Below the pieces are notes generated by a model. The model saw only the letters and a program-made list of their open reading frames with translations. It ran no database searches and was not told the DNA's origin. This document shows positions 9,176 to 17,293 of a DNA stretch of 64,000 nucleotides, piece by piece. A program made the translations under genes and the position numbers. The DNA is from Rosistilla oblonga (GTDB lineage: Bacteria > Planctomycetota > Planctomycetia > Pirellulales > Pirellulaceae): NCBI RefSeq assembly GCF_007751715.1, contig NZ_CP036292.1, positions 5,153,339-5,217,338 of the forward strand, in the 5' to 3' direction. The number at the start of each line of letters is the position of its first letter. Position 1 is the stretch's first letter.

Positions 9176-10354
9176 CTAGTTCAAATCGTCCGCCTTGGCG
9201 TCGGCCAGGCTGCGGTCGTGTCGCAGAATGAAGCGTTGATCATCGCTTTCGAAAACCGCAAAGCGATCGGTCACTTCCACGATTGTACCCTCGATCGAAC
9301 CGACTTTGAACGTATCGCCGACTTTCAGTTTCAGCAGCTTGTTCTGCGTCCGAACGCGAATCCACGCACTCCATTGACCGCGGCTTTGCACCAGCCCGGT
9401 CAGAACCGCTTGCTGCGATTCGTCGAACGGGGGCGGGCCTTCGGCGACGACAGGCTCCGGCGGCGGATCGCCGACCTTAAATACAAGCATCGTTTCGATC
9501 TCGCGACTCGGCAAACCGTTGTCCCAAGCCCGCACCTTGATGTCGAATTCGCCCTTCTCCTTCGGGCGGCCGATCAATTCGCCACGGCTGAACTGCATTC
9601 CCGCTGGAAGATCGCCGACGACTTCGTATTCGACACGGTGATCCTTGTCGGGATCATCGAACTTCAACCGCTTCGAGAAATCGGTATCGATCGATGCCGT
9701 CAACGTCTTTTCGCCACTGTAACGCGGTGGCTGGTTGGCGGGACTGAACATGTTGCGGTTGACGATCGCTTCGACCAACAGCGGCGCGACCCCGTCGACT
9801 CGCGGATCGGTCGTGTTAGGGGCGGGTTGATCTCGCGCCGCATCGGCAAGCGCGATCGCTTCAACATCGATGTTCATCAGCAGCTTGCCCTCTTCGCTAG
9901 AGGGCCGCAGGACCAACTTCTTGGCGCGTTGCAGATAGTTCTTCTCGTGGAAAGCCGTCAGGAATTCGCTGACCTTTTGAATGTTCCCCACGCCGCCGAT
10001 TCGGAACGTGTAGACGCGATACAGTTTGTTCGAGCCCTGTTCGCCCACGTAATCGACAGCGCGATTCTGCAGTCCCGATTGGCTGACCAATTTCTCCAGC
10101 CATTCCTTGTATTCGGCCTGAGCCCGTTGAGGATCGCTGGGGAGCGAACGCCGGCGGTATTCGGCGATCTGAGTTTCTGCCTGCAGACCTGCAAACTCCT
10201 GCTCCTGCTGATCGATCAGCTTGTCTTCCAAATTACGCAGCTTGTTCGCACGCGTCTGCAGCCCCGATCGATACCCGCTGAGACTGAACTGCAGCCCCAC
10301 AGCGACGACCAAACCGCCGACCAAATAGACAAGTAATTTTTCGCGTTGGTTCAT
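9176..10354 (-). CDS. PilO/GspM-like inner-membrane assembly protein with Ig-like and C-terminal HR-like domains
   Basis: 392 residues. One N-terminal helix (LLVYLVGGLVVAVGLQFSL) leads into coiled coil and a PilO/GspM-like periplasmic ferredoxin-type domain (about 30-180). Residues about 220-300 look like a cadherin/Ig-type module (VEYEVVGDLPAGMQFSRGEL, FDIKVRAWDNGLP), and the last 80 residues (LLKLKVGDTFKVGSIEGTIVEV) resemble the small beta domain of GspC/PilP. The ATG overlaps the stop of the upstream gene (ATGA), so it is the last gene of the pseudopilin operon. The combination of PilO and GspC/PilP-like parts in one chain is inferred by eye. Confidence 0.65.
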   Translation of the reverse strand: MNQREKLLVYLVGGLVVAVGLQFSLSGYRSGLQTRANKLRNLEDKLIDQQEQEFAGLQAETQIAEYRRRSLPSDPQRAQAEYKEWLEKLVSQSGLQNRAVDYVGEQGSNKLYRVYTFRIGGVGNIQKVSEFLTAFHEKNYLQRAKKLVLRPSSEEGKLLMNIDVEAIALADAARDQPAPNTTDPRVDGVAPLLVEAIVNRNMFSPANQPPRYSGEKTLTASIDTDFSKRLKFDDPDKDHRVEYEVVGDLPAGMQFSRGELIGRPKEKGEFDIKVRAWDNGLPSREIETMLVFKVGDPPPEPVVAEGPPPFDESQQAVLTGLVQSRGQWSAWIRVRTQNKLLKLKVGDTFKVGSIEGTIVEVTDRFAVFESDDQRFILRHDRSLADAKADDLN

Positions 10355-12084
10355 GCGGACACCTCGTCGCTCTTGCTTTCGTCGCTCTCTGATGCGTCGC
10401 TATCGCTTGCGTCGGCTTTGGTTTCTTCAGTCTCCGATTCGTCGGCATTCGATTTGCCCGCGGCAGGATCTGCTTGCTCCGAATCGTTTGCCGGCATCGC
10501 GGCTTCGGTCGTGGTCGACTCTTCTTCGCCGGAACCCTCCGGCGTTGTATCCGCTTCGGCTGCCGAAGGCTCTTCGGTTTTCGCAGGCGTCTCTTTCACA
10601 TCCGTCGGCGCGGCCTTGGGTTCAGCTGAATCAACAACTACTGGCGCCGCGAGTCGTTGCTCACGAACGCTTGCCGCTGGGATGCGGATCGTATCGTTGA
10701 ACTGGAACTTAAAGGTCTCGTTCCGCGGATCGCTCTTCACCCCGTCGCCAGTCACCGCGTGGTCGGCGTCTCGCAATTGGCTCTCCATCGCAATCACCGC
10801 TGCCGGTTCGCGAGCGACGCCTTTGATCGCCATCGTCGCACCGCCGCGAGGATCGGCAGCAACCGTCAACTGCTCGATTCGCATCTGTTCAGCCGGCCCA
10901 AGGTTTTCACTCAGATAAGCCAGCTCGCCCAGCATGAAGACATCGCCGTCGAGGAACTGGTCGATGCGAGCCAGGTTCGCTTTGCTGATTTGCGCCGCGG
11001 CAACGGCATCGTTCAAATCGTTGCTGGCAACCAATGTCTGTTGGTACTTGGCATCCAAGCGACTCAACTGACTCCACGCCAACCAACCGATCAACAAAAC
11101 CAACGCAGCGGCCAGACCGCCATACAACGCGTAGCGATCGCGATTCGATTTCGGTTCGGGCGGACGACGTGGGTTCAGGAAGTCGATCAGCCCTTGGCCT
11201 TTCAGCACATCCCCTTCCAACAATCCCAACAGCGGTGCAAACCGGCCGACATGTTGCGGCATCCCGTTGGGAAGCTCCGCTGGCGTTTCGACCAGACTGA
11301 ACGGATCGACCGATTTCGCTTCGATCCCCAGCTGTTCAGTCAACTGCTGACGCAATTCAGTATGAAACGCGGGGTTGCCCCAAACGATGATCTGTCGCTG
11401 GCTGGAATTGCTGCCGTCGCGGCGAACCGCCATCAAACTGCGACGTGTTTCGTTGACGATCGTCCGCAGCCGAGCTTGTTCGTCCGTCGGAACGCGAACC
11501 GAACGCAAGAAGGCGGGCGTCTTGCCGCGCATCACGATCAGGTCGACCTCGTCGGCCAACGTATCGATCAGAATCGTCTCGCCCGAATCGGGCTGCTTCA
11601 GCAATTGGAACAGCGCCGCCGCTGCGGTCGGACGCAGCACGATCCGCTGCAACTGCAATTCCGATGGCGCACAGACCCGGCGAATCTCGTCGATATGTTC
11701 GGGAGCCAAAGCGGCCGCGGCCACTTCGACTGCGGTGTCGCTGCGAGCGATCGGCAGGTAATCGATCGCCGCTCGTTCGCCCGCGGCGGCGAACTGCCGG
11801 ACCGCTTGGAACCGCACCACATCGGGAAGCTCTTCATCCGGAATCGCCGGCAGACTCAATTGACGCAGCTCCGCCCGGCCTCGACCGATCGCAACCAGCG
11901 TCGGCAATTTCTGCAGTCCACGCTCTGCCAATGCGTCGGCCAACTGCTTGCCAATCGCATCGGACTTCGCTCCGCTGATATCGACGGTGAAGACATCGGT
12001 CACGACAAACCGGTTGCCACGCGGCCGCGCCGCTACCACGCGGATCTCGTTGTCGTCCCATTCGATTGCTAACTGCTTTGCCAT
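10351..12084 (-). CDS. GspL/PilM-PilN-type fusion, cytoplasmic actin-like domain plus membrane domain
   Basis: 577 residues. Residues 1-290 have the PilM/GspL actin-like fold (LAIEWDDNEIRVVAA, TLVAIGRGRAELRQLSLP, ETILIDTLADEVDLIVMRGK). A single transmembrane segment (ALYGGLAAALVLLIGWLAW, about 345-365) is followed by a PilN-like coiled coil and ferredoxin-like part, so the chain covers what is split between PilM and PilN in type IV pili and is one protein (GspL) in type II secretion. The last 90 residues are very acidic (Glu, Asp, Ser, Ala) and look disordered. It would anchor the assembly ATPase to the inner membrane. It overlaps the next gene by 4 bases. Confidence 0.75.
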   Translation of the reverse strand: MAKQLAIEWDDNEIRVVAARPRGNRFVVTDVFTVDISGAKSDAIGKQLADALAERGLQKLPTLVAIGRGRAELRQLSLPAIPDEELPDVVRFQAVRQFAAAGERAAIDYLPIARSDTAVEVAAAALAPEHIDEIRRVCAPSELQLQRIVLRPTAAAALFQLLKQPDSGETILIDTLADEVDLIVMRGKTPAFLRSVRVPTDEQARLRTIVNETRRSLMAVRRDGSNSSQRQIIVWGNPAFHTELRQQLTEQLGIEAKSVDPFSLVETPAELPNGMPQHVGRFAPLLGLLEGDVLKGQGLIDFLNPRRPPEPKSNRDRYALYGGLAAALVLLIGWLAWSQLSRLDAKYQQTLVASNDLNDAVAAAQISKANLARIDQFLDGDVFMLGELAYLSENLGPAEQMRIEQLTVAADPRGGATMAIKGVAREPAAVIAMESQLRDADHAVTGDGVKSDPRNETFKFQFNDTIRIPAASVREQRLAAPVVVDSAEPKAAPTDVKETPAKTEEPSAAEADTTPEGSGEEESTTTEAAMPANDSEQADPAAGKSNADESETEETKADASDSDASESDESKSDEVSA

Positions 12085-12124
12085 ATTTCTTTGCCGTATG
12101 CTTCCGCGGAATTCTCTCGCTGCA

Positions 12125-13876
12125 CTACTCTGCGATGCTTAATGTTTGCATCCCGTCCTCGCCTCGCACGCCCAACGTGCCGACGTCAAACCCGCGTCCC
12201 AAGTGACTCAGGCTTCGCCAATAAACGATATCGGGATTGATCGTCGTCGCGTCGATCACGACTTCCACCCGAGCCGATTGATTGGCTCCTTCGAAATAGC
12301 CGACAACTTGAGCCCGAAAGACATCGCCCCCGGCGGTGACCAACGGCAGCAGTTGTCGCATCTGTTCCAACGTCAGGATCCCTTCGACCAACGGCCAGGT
12401 CTCGAAGCGTCGGTTCTCGCTCTCGGACTGTTCGCCGCGAGCTTCGACCAACGCCAGCGCCGTCTCTTCCTCCAAGATGGGCAGACCGTAGATCAGTTCC
12501 GCCGGACACTCATTCAGATTAATCCGTCCCGGCATCGAATCGTAGTCTTTCGATGTCAACAAGCCCATTAAATAAGGCATGTAAGTCGCCATCGATAACG
12601 GTTCGTTGGCAAACGGCGACTGGTAGACCGTTTGGTCGTTCCCCTCGCCGACGACCACGGTCGCTCCGACCAAGTCCAACAGTTGCGAGACCTCGACTTT
12701 CCCTTCGGAAAGATCCAGAGTGCTCAAGACCGACGAAGACCACGCTTGCCCACCGCTCGCCTGCGACACCGCCTCGGCAGCATCCGAATCGCCACCTGTT
12801 GACGCCGTAGCACCCGATTGTCCGGCGACGCGGTAGGCGACGATAAAACTGGCCCAATCCTCGTTGCCCAACACGTCGGTCAGATCGGCTTGCAATTGTT
12901 CCAGATCTTCGGCGTTGACATCCACGCGGTCCGCTCCATCGGCGGTCTTGTTCCCTTCGCGGCTGTAGACCGTCAGAAATGCGGACCAGCCGAGCGAGGC
13001 CGTCGATTGATCGCCCGTCGTAATGTAGGTCTGTTCGATCGGATCGATGATGCCGTTGCGATTAGTGTCGGCGCCAAACAACAGTTCCGGCGTCACGCCG
13101 CGAACCAACAACAACTCCTCCACGCTATCTAACGGACCGTTCTTGGGACCGTACGGCGTCGGCAGGGCGTTGTAATAATCGTATTCTGCGCCGAAGTCGC
13201 GCTGCTCGTCGTCTTCATCCAACCAATCCAAGATCGAATCGGCAACGTCTTCGGTCATGTTGGGCAGCGACATCAGCAGTTCGCGAGCGATGTTGTCGCT
13301 GACCACCGCCTGATCGGTATCCGCCAACCCCAGATCGGCCGCCGCCTGCAACGCTTCGTCGCCGACGGTATAGTTCTCTTCGATCACCGTTAACACGTTT
13401 AGATTCAGCCGCGCCGATTCGTTCTGCAATCCATATCGGATTCCCGAAAACTCTCCCATCGCGTCGATCGACGGCGCGATCACCGTGACGTTGCCGCGAC
13501 GCTGCGGATCGAGATCGGGGACGACGTTGATCGCCTGGAACATCGCCGGATTGTTGTCGACGCCTCCCATCTCCTCGCGGCCGGTCGGCGATTGAGCGAG
13601 CATCAACCGCGCCAACTCCGTCCCCGATTCAACGAGCATGTCGGCTTGCGTTTTGCGCCCGCTCAAGATCGTCGATTCGTCGTACGCCAACATCAAGTCG
13701 GTAAACGAATAAGCAGCCATCGTGCTCACCGCGATCACAACAAGTGCGATCAGCAGAAAGATCCCGCGACGGGCGCGACGAGGAACGCGTTGTTTTGTCG
13801 TCGTTGTTTCATCGCTAACCGCCACCAACGCGGGCTCGCGGTCGACAGGGCATCGCACGTTATTAGCTTGTGCCAT
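12125..13876 (-). CDS. gspK: General secretion pathway protein K-like minor pseudopilin
   Basis: 583 residues. The N-terminus has a long basic leader and prepilin-type hydrophobic helix (RRGIFLLIALVVIAVSTMAAYSF) followed by the GspK signature of a helix with many Leu/Ala and helix-hairpin-helix parts (LLMSLPNMTEDVADSILDWLDEDDE and PGRINLNECPAELIYGLP). GspK caps the pseudopilus tip together with GspI and GspJ. It is larger than enterobacterial GspK (about 320-330 residues), with an insertion around residues 260-400 that includes an acidic calcium-loop-like DTNRNGIID. It begins 3 bases after the stop of gspJ. Confidence 0.85.
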   Translation of the reverse strand: MAQANNVRCPVDREPALVAVSDETTTTKQRVPRRARRGIFLLIALVVIAVSTMAAYSFTDLMLAYDESTILSGRKTQADMLVESGTELARLMLAQSPTGREEMGGVDNNPAMFQAINVVPDLDPQRRGNVTVIAPSIDAMGEFSGIRYGLQNESARLNLNVLTVIEENYTVGDEALQAAADLGLADTDQAVVSDNIARELLMSLPNMTEDVADSILDWLDEDDEQRDFGAEYDYYNALPTPYGPKNGPLDSVEELLLVRGVTPELLFGADTNRNGIIDPIEQTYITTGDQSTASLGWSAFLTVYSREGNKTADGADRVDVNAEDLEQLQADLTDVLGNEDWASFIVAYRVAGQSGATASTGGDSDAAEAVSQASGGQAWSSSVLSTLDLSEGKVEVSQLLDLVGATVVVGEGNDQTVYQSPFANEPLSMATYMPYLMGLLTSKDYDSMPGRINLNECPAELIYGLPILEEETALALVEARGEQSESENRRFETWPLVEGILTLEQMRQLLPLVTAGGDVFRAQVVGYFEGANQSARVEVVIDATTINPDIVYWRSLSHLGRGFDVGTLGVRGEDGMQTLSIAE

Positions 13877-13879
13877 CGG

Positions 13880-14908
13880 TTAGAGCCCCGCTGCGGAAAG
13901 GTCGGTCGCGGTCGCTTCCTCTTCGGACACCAGCTGTGCCATCGGCAGGCGGACCATCAAATCATAGACGTCTCCGGTTGCCGCATCGCCGGCGGTCGCG
14001 AGTCCTGCATTCATCGGATCCTCCACTGAACCGGGCGGCTTGCCGAGAGTCAGCCGAATCTGAACGGCGATCGGCAGTCCTTGCGATTCGTCGGAATTCC
14101 ATTCGTAGATCCACTGCGTGCCATCAAAATAGGCGAACTCGATCTGCAGCACCTCGGGCGCCAACACGTCGCCGGTCTGATTCAACCGCATCACATCGCC
14201 CGATTCGGACGCGTAAGTTGTCAGTTCGCGGGAGAGCGCTCGTCGCACCAGACCGCTGCTCGATTGCAGGTTCGTTGCACCGCCGCTGCTCAACTGTCCG
14301 ATGCTGTCGCCAACGCCCGACAGATTCGCTTGCTGGACAAAGTAGGCGACCGTCTTCACGTCGCTGGGCATGTCCTGAATTCCGACGTCGGTCGGATTGG
14401 TCAGCATCGGCAGATACTCTTCCATCCGCGGCAGCCGACTGACGTCGAACTGGATCTGATACTGATTGCCGATCAGACCGGGGCGAACCGTCGAAGCCAA
14501 CGAATCGGAGATCGCTGTCGCTTCCATTTCTTCCCCCTCCTCCACGGTCACCGCATCGGATTCGGAACTCGACGACGAACCACTCGAACCGCCCGCGGCA
14601 GCTCCCGTCGCCGACGACGCCAGGACTTCGGCGAGCGCCCCGGCATCAAACTCTTGCGGATAGATACAGGCCTGCAGATCCTCGGCGATCATTCGCAGGA
14701 TCGCTCGCGCCAGTTGAGTTCGGCGGGCTTCGGAATCGCGGTCGTTCAACTGTGCCGCGTAAAACTGCATCGCAAACCCGATCATCCCCATCAACACGAC
14801 GCTCAAGCCCAACGCGACGACAACTTCAAACAGCGTGAAGCCGCGGCGAGTCGCTTCGCGGCGGCAAGCCCCTGTCGTGGATCGGTGGTGGAAGTTTCCG
14901 CGGATCAT
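13880..14908 (-). CDS. gspJ: General secretion pathway protein J-like minor pseudopilin
   Basis: 342 residues from the ATG at 14908, which overlaps the gspI stop (ATGA). The open frame continues 74 codons upstream but that is gspI in another frame. Type III leader: RREATRRG/FTLFEVVVALGLSVVLMG, with cleavage expected after the Gly and Glu at +5. The body is longer than usual (about 200 in enterobacteria) and contains a Ser/Gly-rich low-complexity stretch (GGSSGSSSSSESDAVTVEEGEE) in the middle. It joins GspK and GspI in the pseudopilus tip. Confidence 0.83.
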   Translation of the reverse strand: MIRGNFHHRSTTGACRREATRRGFTLFEVVVALGLSVVLMGMIGFAMQFYAAQLNDRDSEARRTQLARAILRMIAEDLQACIYPQEFDAGALAEVLASSATGAAAGGSSGSSSSSESDAVTVEEGEEMEATAISDSLASTVRPGLIGNQYQIQFDVSRLPRMEEYLPMLTNPTDVGIQDMPSDVKTVAYFVQQANLSGVGDSIGQLSSGGATNLQSSSGLVRRALSRELTTYASESGDVMRLNQTGDVLAPEVLQIEFAYFDGTQWIYEWNSDESQGLPIAVQIRLTLGKPPGSVEDPMNAGLATAGDAATGDVYDLMVRLPMAQLVSEEEATATDLSAAGL

Positions 14909-15432
14909 GCTCCAGCTCCCTCGCTTGTCGCCATCGCATCTGCTTCCGCCGCCAACGCCGCCGCTTCGTCCTCTAGCCCTTGCAGGTCCATCGCCGGATC
15001 GATGATCCATCGCGTTAACGTGAACTCGACAGGAACCACCGATGCATCCTGCGACACCGACTGAACTTTGACTTGAACGGCAACCATCCCCGACATCGGG
15101 GCCGGTTCGGTCAGCACCGAATACTCCCATTGCCGCAGCGTGTCATTCGATTCCAACGATACGTTGGAGATCGGTTGCGGTCCGGCAGTGTTCAACATGA
15201 CTTCGGCCATCTTCGATTCGCACATGATCTGAGCGCGAGCCAGGTCGCGAGCTTCGATCGCAGCTTTTGCTCCGTTGGAAACGATGTTCCCCAACATCGC
15301 CATCGCGACGCCAAAAATCGCCAACGCCAGGATGATCTCAAACAGCGAGAACCCCGTGCGAAGGAACGCTTTCCGGGGCGTCGCCGATCGATCGATTTGA
15401 GTTTTGCGTGACCGGAAGGGATTAGCTTTCAT
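14905..15432 (-). CDS. gspI: General secretion pathway protein I-like minor pseudopilin
   Basis: 175 residues with prepilin leader RTG/FSLFEIILALAIFGVAMA, Glu at +5, then ARDLARAQIMCESKMAEVML, which is the helix typical of GspI. A C-terminal acidic and Ala-rich tail (LEDEAAALAAEADAMA) is unusual. The start overlaps the end of gspH by 11 bases, and the stop overlaps the start of gspJ by 4, so translation is probably coupled. Confidence 0.83.
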   Translation of the reverse strand: MKANPFRSRKTQIDRSATPRKAFLRTGFSLFEIILALAIFGVAMAMLGNIVSNGAKAAIEARDLARAQIMCESKMAEVMLNTAGPQPISNVSLESNDTLRQWEYSVLTEPAPMSGMVAVQVKVQSVSQDASVVPVEFTLTRWIIDPAMDLQGLEDEAAALAAEADAMATSEGAGA

Positions 15433-16075
15433 CGCTCGTCACCTCCGAAACCATCGCTTCGCCAGTGAGTCCGCGCAACTGGACTTTGACGACGCTGCCA
15501 TCTTCGGATTTCACTCGCAGCACGGCCGTGCTGGTCGTCCCATCGGCGTACAGCAGAATCGGTTGGGACCATCCCGCTTCGGCAGCCATCGCGGCTTGTT
15601 GCAGAATGAACATGCTGCGCTGCGACGATTCGACTTGTTCGTCGGCAAAGACGATGTTCTCGGGCAGTTCCAAGATATCCGCAGCCGTTGGTTCGGGCGG
15701 CGTGTAGCTGGCGACGGCGGCTTGAGTTCCCGCGGTTCCGGGCAACGTCTGACCCGACATGTCGGCAGCTTCGGTCATGTCGCTGGCATCGTTCCACGGC
15801 TGGACGCTGTACCGGCTGGTGCCGATCTCGCAGCGGAACATGTGCGTCCGTCCGGTTCGCATCGCTTTGAGCCGCGACTGGGCCAAGACGATGCGAATTT
15901 CATCGCCGGCCCGTTTGATCCGCCCATCGGCCATCAGCACGCTGATCGCCGGAACGGCCATCGCCGACAGCGCGGCGATCAGAACCAAGACCAACAGCAG
16001 TTCCAACAGCGTGAACCCTCGGCGATCTGCCTGCGGGCAGCGACGAAATCGTGTTGGAATCGAGGTTGGCTGCAT
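15422..16075 (-). CDS. gspH: General secretion pathway protein H-like pseudopilin
   Basis: 217 residues. Leader ADRRG/FTLLELLLVLVLIAALSAMAVP is a textbook type III signal, followed by the GspH-like segment GDEIRIVLAQSRLKAMRTGRTHMF. GspH joins the major pilin shaft to the tip complex. A 17-base gap separates it from gspG upstream and it overlaps gspI by 11 bases. Confidence 0.82.
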   Translation of the reverse strand: MQPTSIPTRFRRCPQADRRGFTLLELLLVLVLIAALSAMAVPAISVLMADGRIKRAGDEIRIVLAQSRLKAMRTGRTHMFRCEIGTSRYSVQPWNDASDMTEAADMSGQTLPGTAGTQAAVASYTPPEPTAADILELPENIVFADEQVESSQRSMFILQQAAMAAEAGWSQPILLYADGTTSTAVLRVKSEDGSVVKVQLRGLTGEAMVSEVTSDES

Positions 16076-16092
16076 GATGTTGTCCGTCAGAC

Positions 16093-16512
16093 CTAAACGG
16101 TACCGCTGGTCACAACGACATCATCTTCGGATCCTTCCTGACCATCGGCGCCGGCGCTACGCAATTCAAAGCCGGTGCCGCTGGGAGCGTATTTGTAGTC
16201 ATTCCCCCAAGGATCCGCGGGGATATCTTCGTCGAAGTACGGCCCCTTCCAGCGGGTGGGGTCGGCGATGTCGTTTGGCTTCTCGCGAAGGCCTTCCAAG
16301 CTGCTCGGCAGGGTGCCGACTTGCAACTGATACAACTTGATACCGCTCTTAATATTGTTCAGCTGGGTCCGAGCGGTGTCATCTTGGGCCCCCTTTTGGA
16401 TGCCGACGAAATTCACTGTCACAATTCCACCGATGATCACCAGGATGATCAAAACCAGCAGAACTTCCAACAACGTAAACGCCGCGCGACGGCGCGATCG
16501 CTGCTTACGCAT
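16093..16512 (-). CDS. gspG: Type II secretion major pseudopilin
   Basis: 139 residues, the usual GspG length. Leader RRRA/FTLLEVLLVLIILVIIGGIVTV, then GspG hallmarks LNNIKSGIKLYQLQVGTLPSSLEGL, DPWGNDYKY and SAGADGQEGSEDDV. The last of these forms the calcium-binding loop of major pseudopilins. The residue before the cleavage site is Ala rather than Gly, a tolerated variant. It is the first gene of the leftward operon gspG-H-I-J-K-L/PilMN-PilO; gspD, gspE and gspF are not in the window. Confidence 0.92.
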   Translation of the reverse strand: MRKQRSRRRAAFTLLEVLLVLIILVIIGGIVTVNFVGIQKGAQDDTARTQLNNIKSGIKLYQLQVGTLPSSLEGLREKPNDIADPTRWKGPYFDEDIPADPWGNDYKYAPSGTGFELRSAGADGQEGSEDDVVVTSGTV

Positions 16513-16850
16513 TCTTCATACTCCCTTGGACAAAACGGATCGAATCGCGTGGATTCATTCAGATTCAAGCGATTTGTTGCATCGCCCGACGCGTTGCACA
16601 ATTTTTGACATTGTATTCAACCCTGGCGGGCAAACATAGTTCCGGCGAATTTCCCGACGGGTGCAACCGTCAGAAACAGTCGCCTAGAAATCGAGGCACG
16701 GAACTTGCGGAAGATCTGGAAAAACCAGCATTCACCGGGATTTTTCGCGATCGCCCAGCAAATCGCAGTCCCAGTGACGCTTGACGCCCGATCGATTCCG
16801 TGTTAATTTTCGCCAACCAAACGAGGCCCACGCGCCTCGAACCCAAATCC
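16513..16850. other. Intergenic region upstream of gspG and tRNA-Ala
   Basis: 338 bases holding the promoters of the leftward pseudopilin operon and of the rightward tRNA. The gspG ATG has GGGAG about 8 bases upstream. No other feature seen. Confidence 0.4.
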
Positions 16851-16923
16851 GGGGGATTAGCTCAGTTGGGAGAGCGCCTGCATGGCATGCAGGAGGTCAT
16901 CGGTTCAAGTCCGTTATCCTCCA
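16851..16923 (+). tRNA. tRNA-Ala (anticodon GGC)
   Basis: Cloverleaf found by eye: acceptor GGGGGAT paired with ATCCTCC, D stem GCTC/GAGC, anticodon stem CCTGC/GCAGG around loop ATGGCAT (anticodon GGC), T arm with loop TTCAAGT. The 3' CCA is not encoded. The T stem ATCGG/CCGTT contains a T-T opposition at its second pair, where most alanine tRNAs have a G-C pair. A terminator follows at once. Confidence 0.95.
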
Positions 16924-16936
16924 CTTAAAACGATAG

Positions 16937-16970
16937 AAGCCGCTGATCAAATGCGATCGGCGGCTTTTTT
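16937..16970 (+). terminator. Terminator of tRNA-Ala
   Basis: Stem AAGCCGCTGATC with its complement (one G-T wobble) around loop AAATGC, followed by TTTTTT. Confidence 0.88.
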
Positions 16971-17293
16971 CGTGCGATTTCCGGTGCAATCGCTGGTCCT
17001 TAAAAAGTTCAATCAGTTCGTGCAATTTGGGGCATGAACTAGTAAGTGGTTTTCAACCAACGACTTGCGGGGTTTCACTGTCCACTATCCTCGCCTCGTG
17101 AATAGCTTGGTTCGAGTACGCCTCGGGGAGCTATGAAAAACCGAATCACGATCCGAACCATAAACCCTCGATCGCAAGTCCTTTTGTGATCGAGGGTTTC
17201 GTCGTTCACGGGATCTGCATTGGCTGTGTGGTTCGAGTGCTCTGTCGGGGGGCCGTTGGCCGGTTATCCGAACCGGATTTCCGATGCCTTCAG
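16971..17293. other. Intergenic region containing the FecR-operon terminator
   Basis: 323 bases. The only clear structure is a 12-bp perfect hairpin AAACCCTCGATC with its complement at 17162-17199. It lies about 100 bases past the FecR-LamG stop and may terminate that operon, although its T run is short (TTTA on the minus strand). Confidence 0.5.
17162..17199 (-). terminator. Probable terminator of the beta-propeller/sigma/FecR operon
   Basis: 12-bp perfect inverted repeat (17162-17173 with 17188-17199), loop of 14 bases that can pair further. Weak T tract, so it may work as an RNA-stabilising hairpin instead. Confidence 0.5.

Noticed and set aside
10657-12072. 471-codon plus-strand open frame
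   Set aside because: Antisense to the GspL/PilM-like gene in GC-rich DNA; no domain seen.
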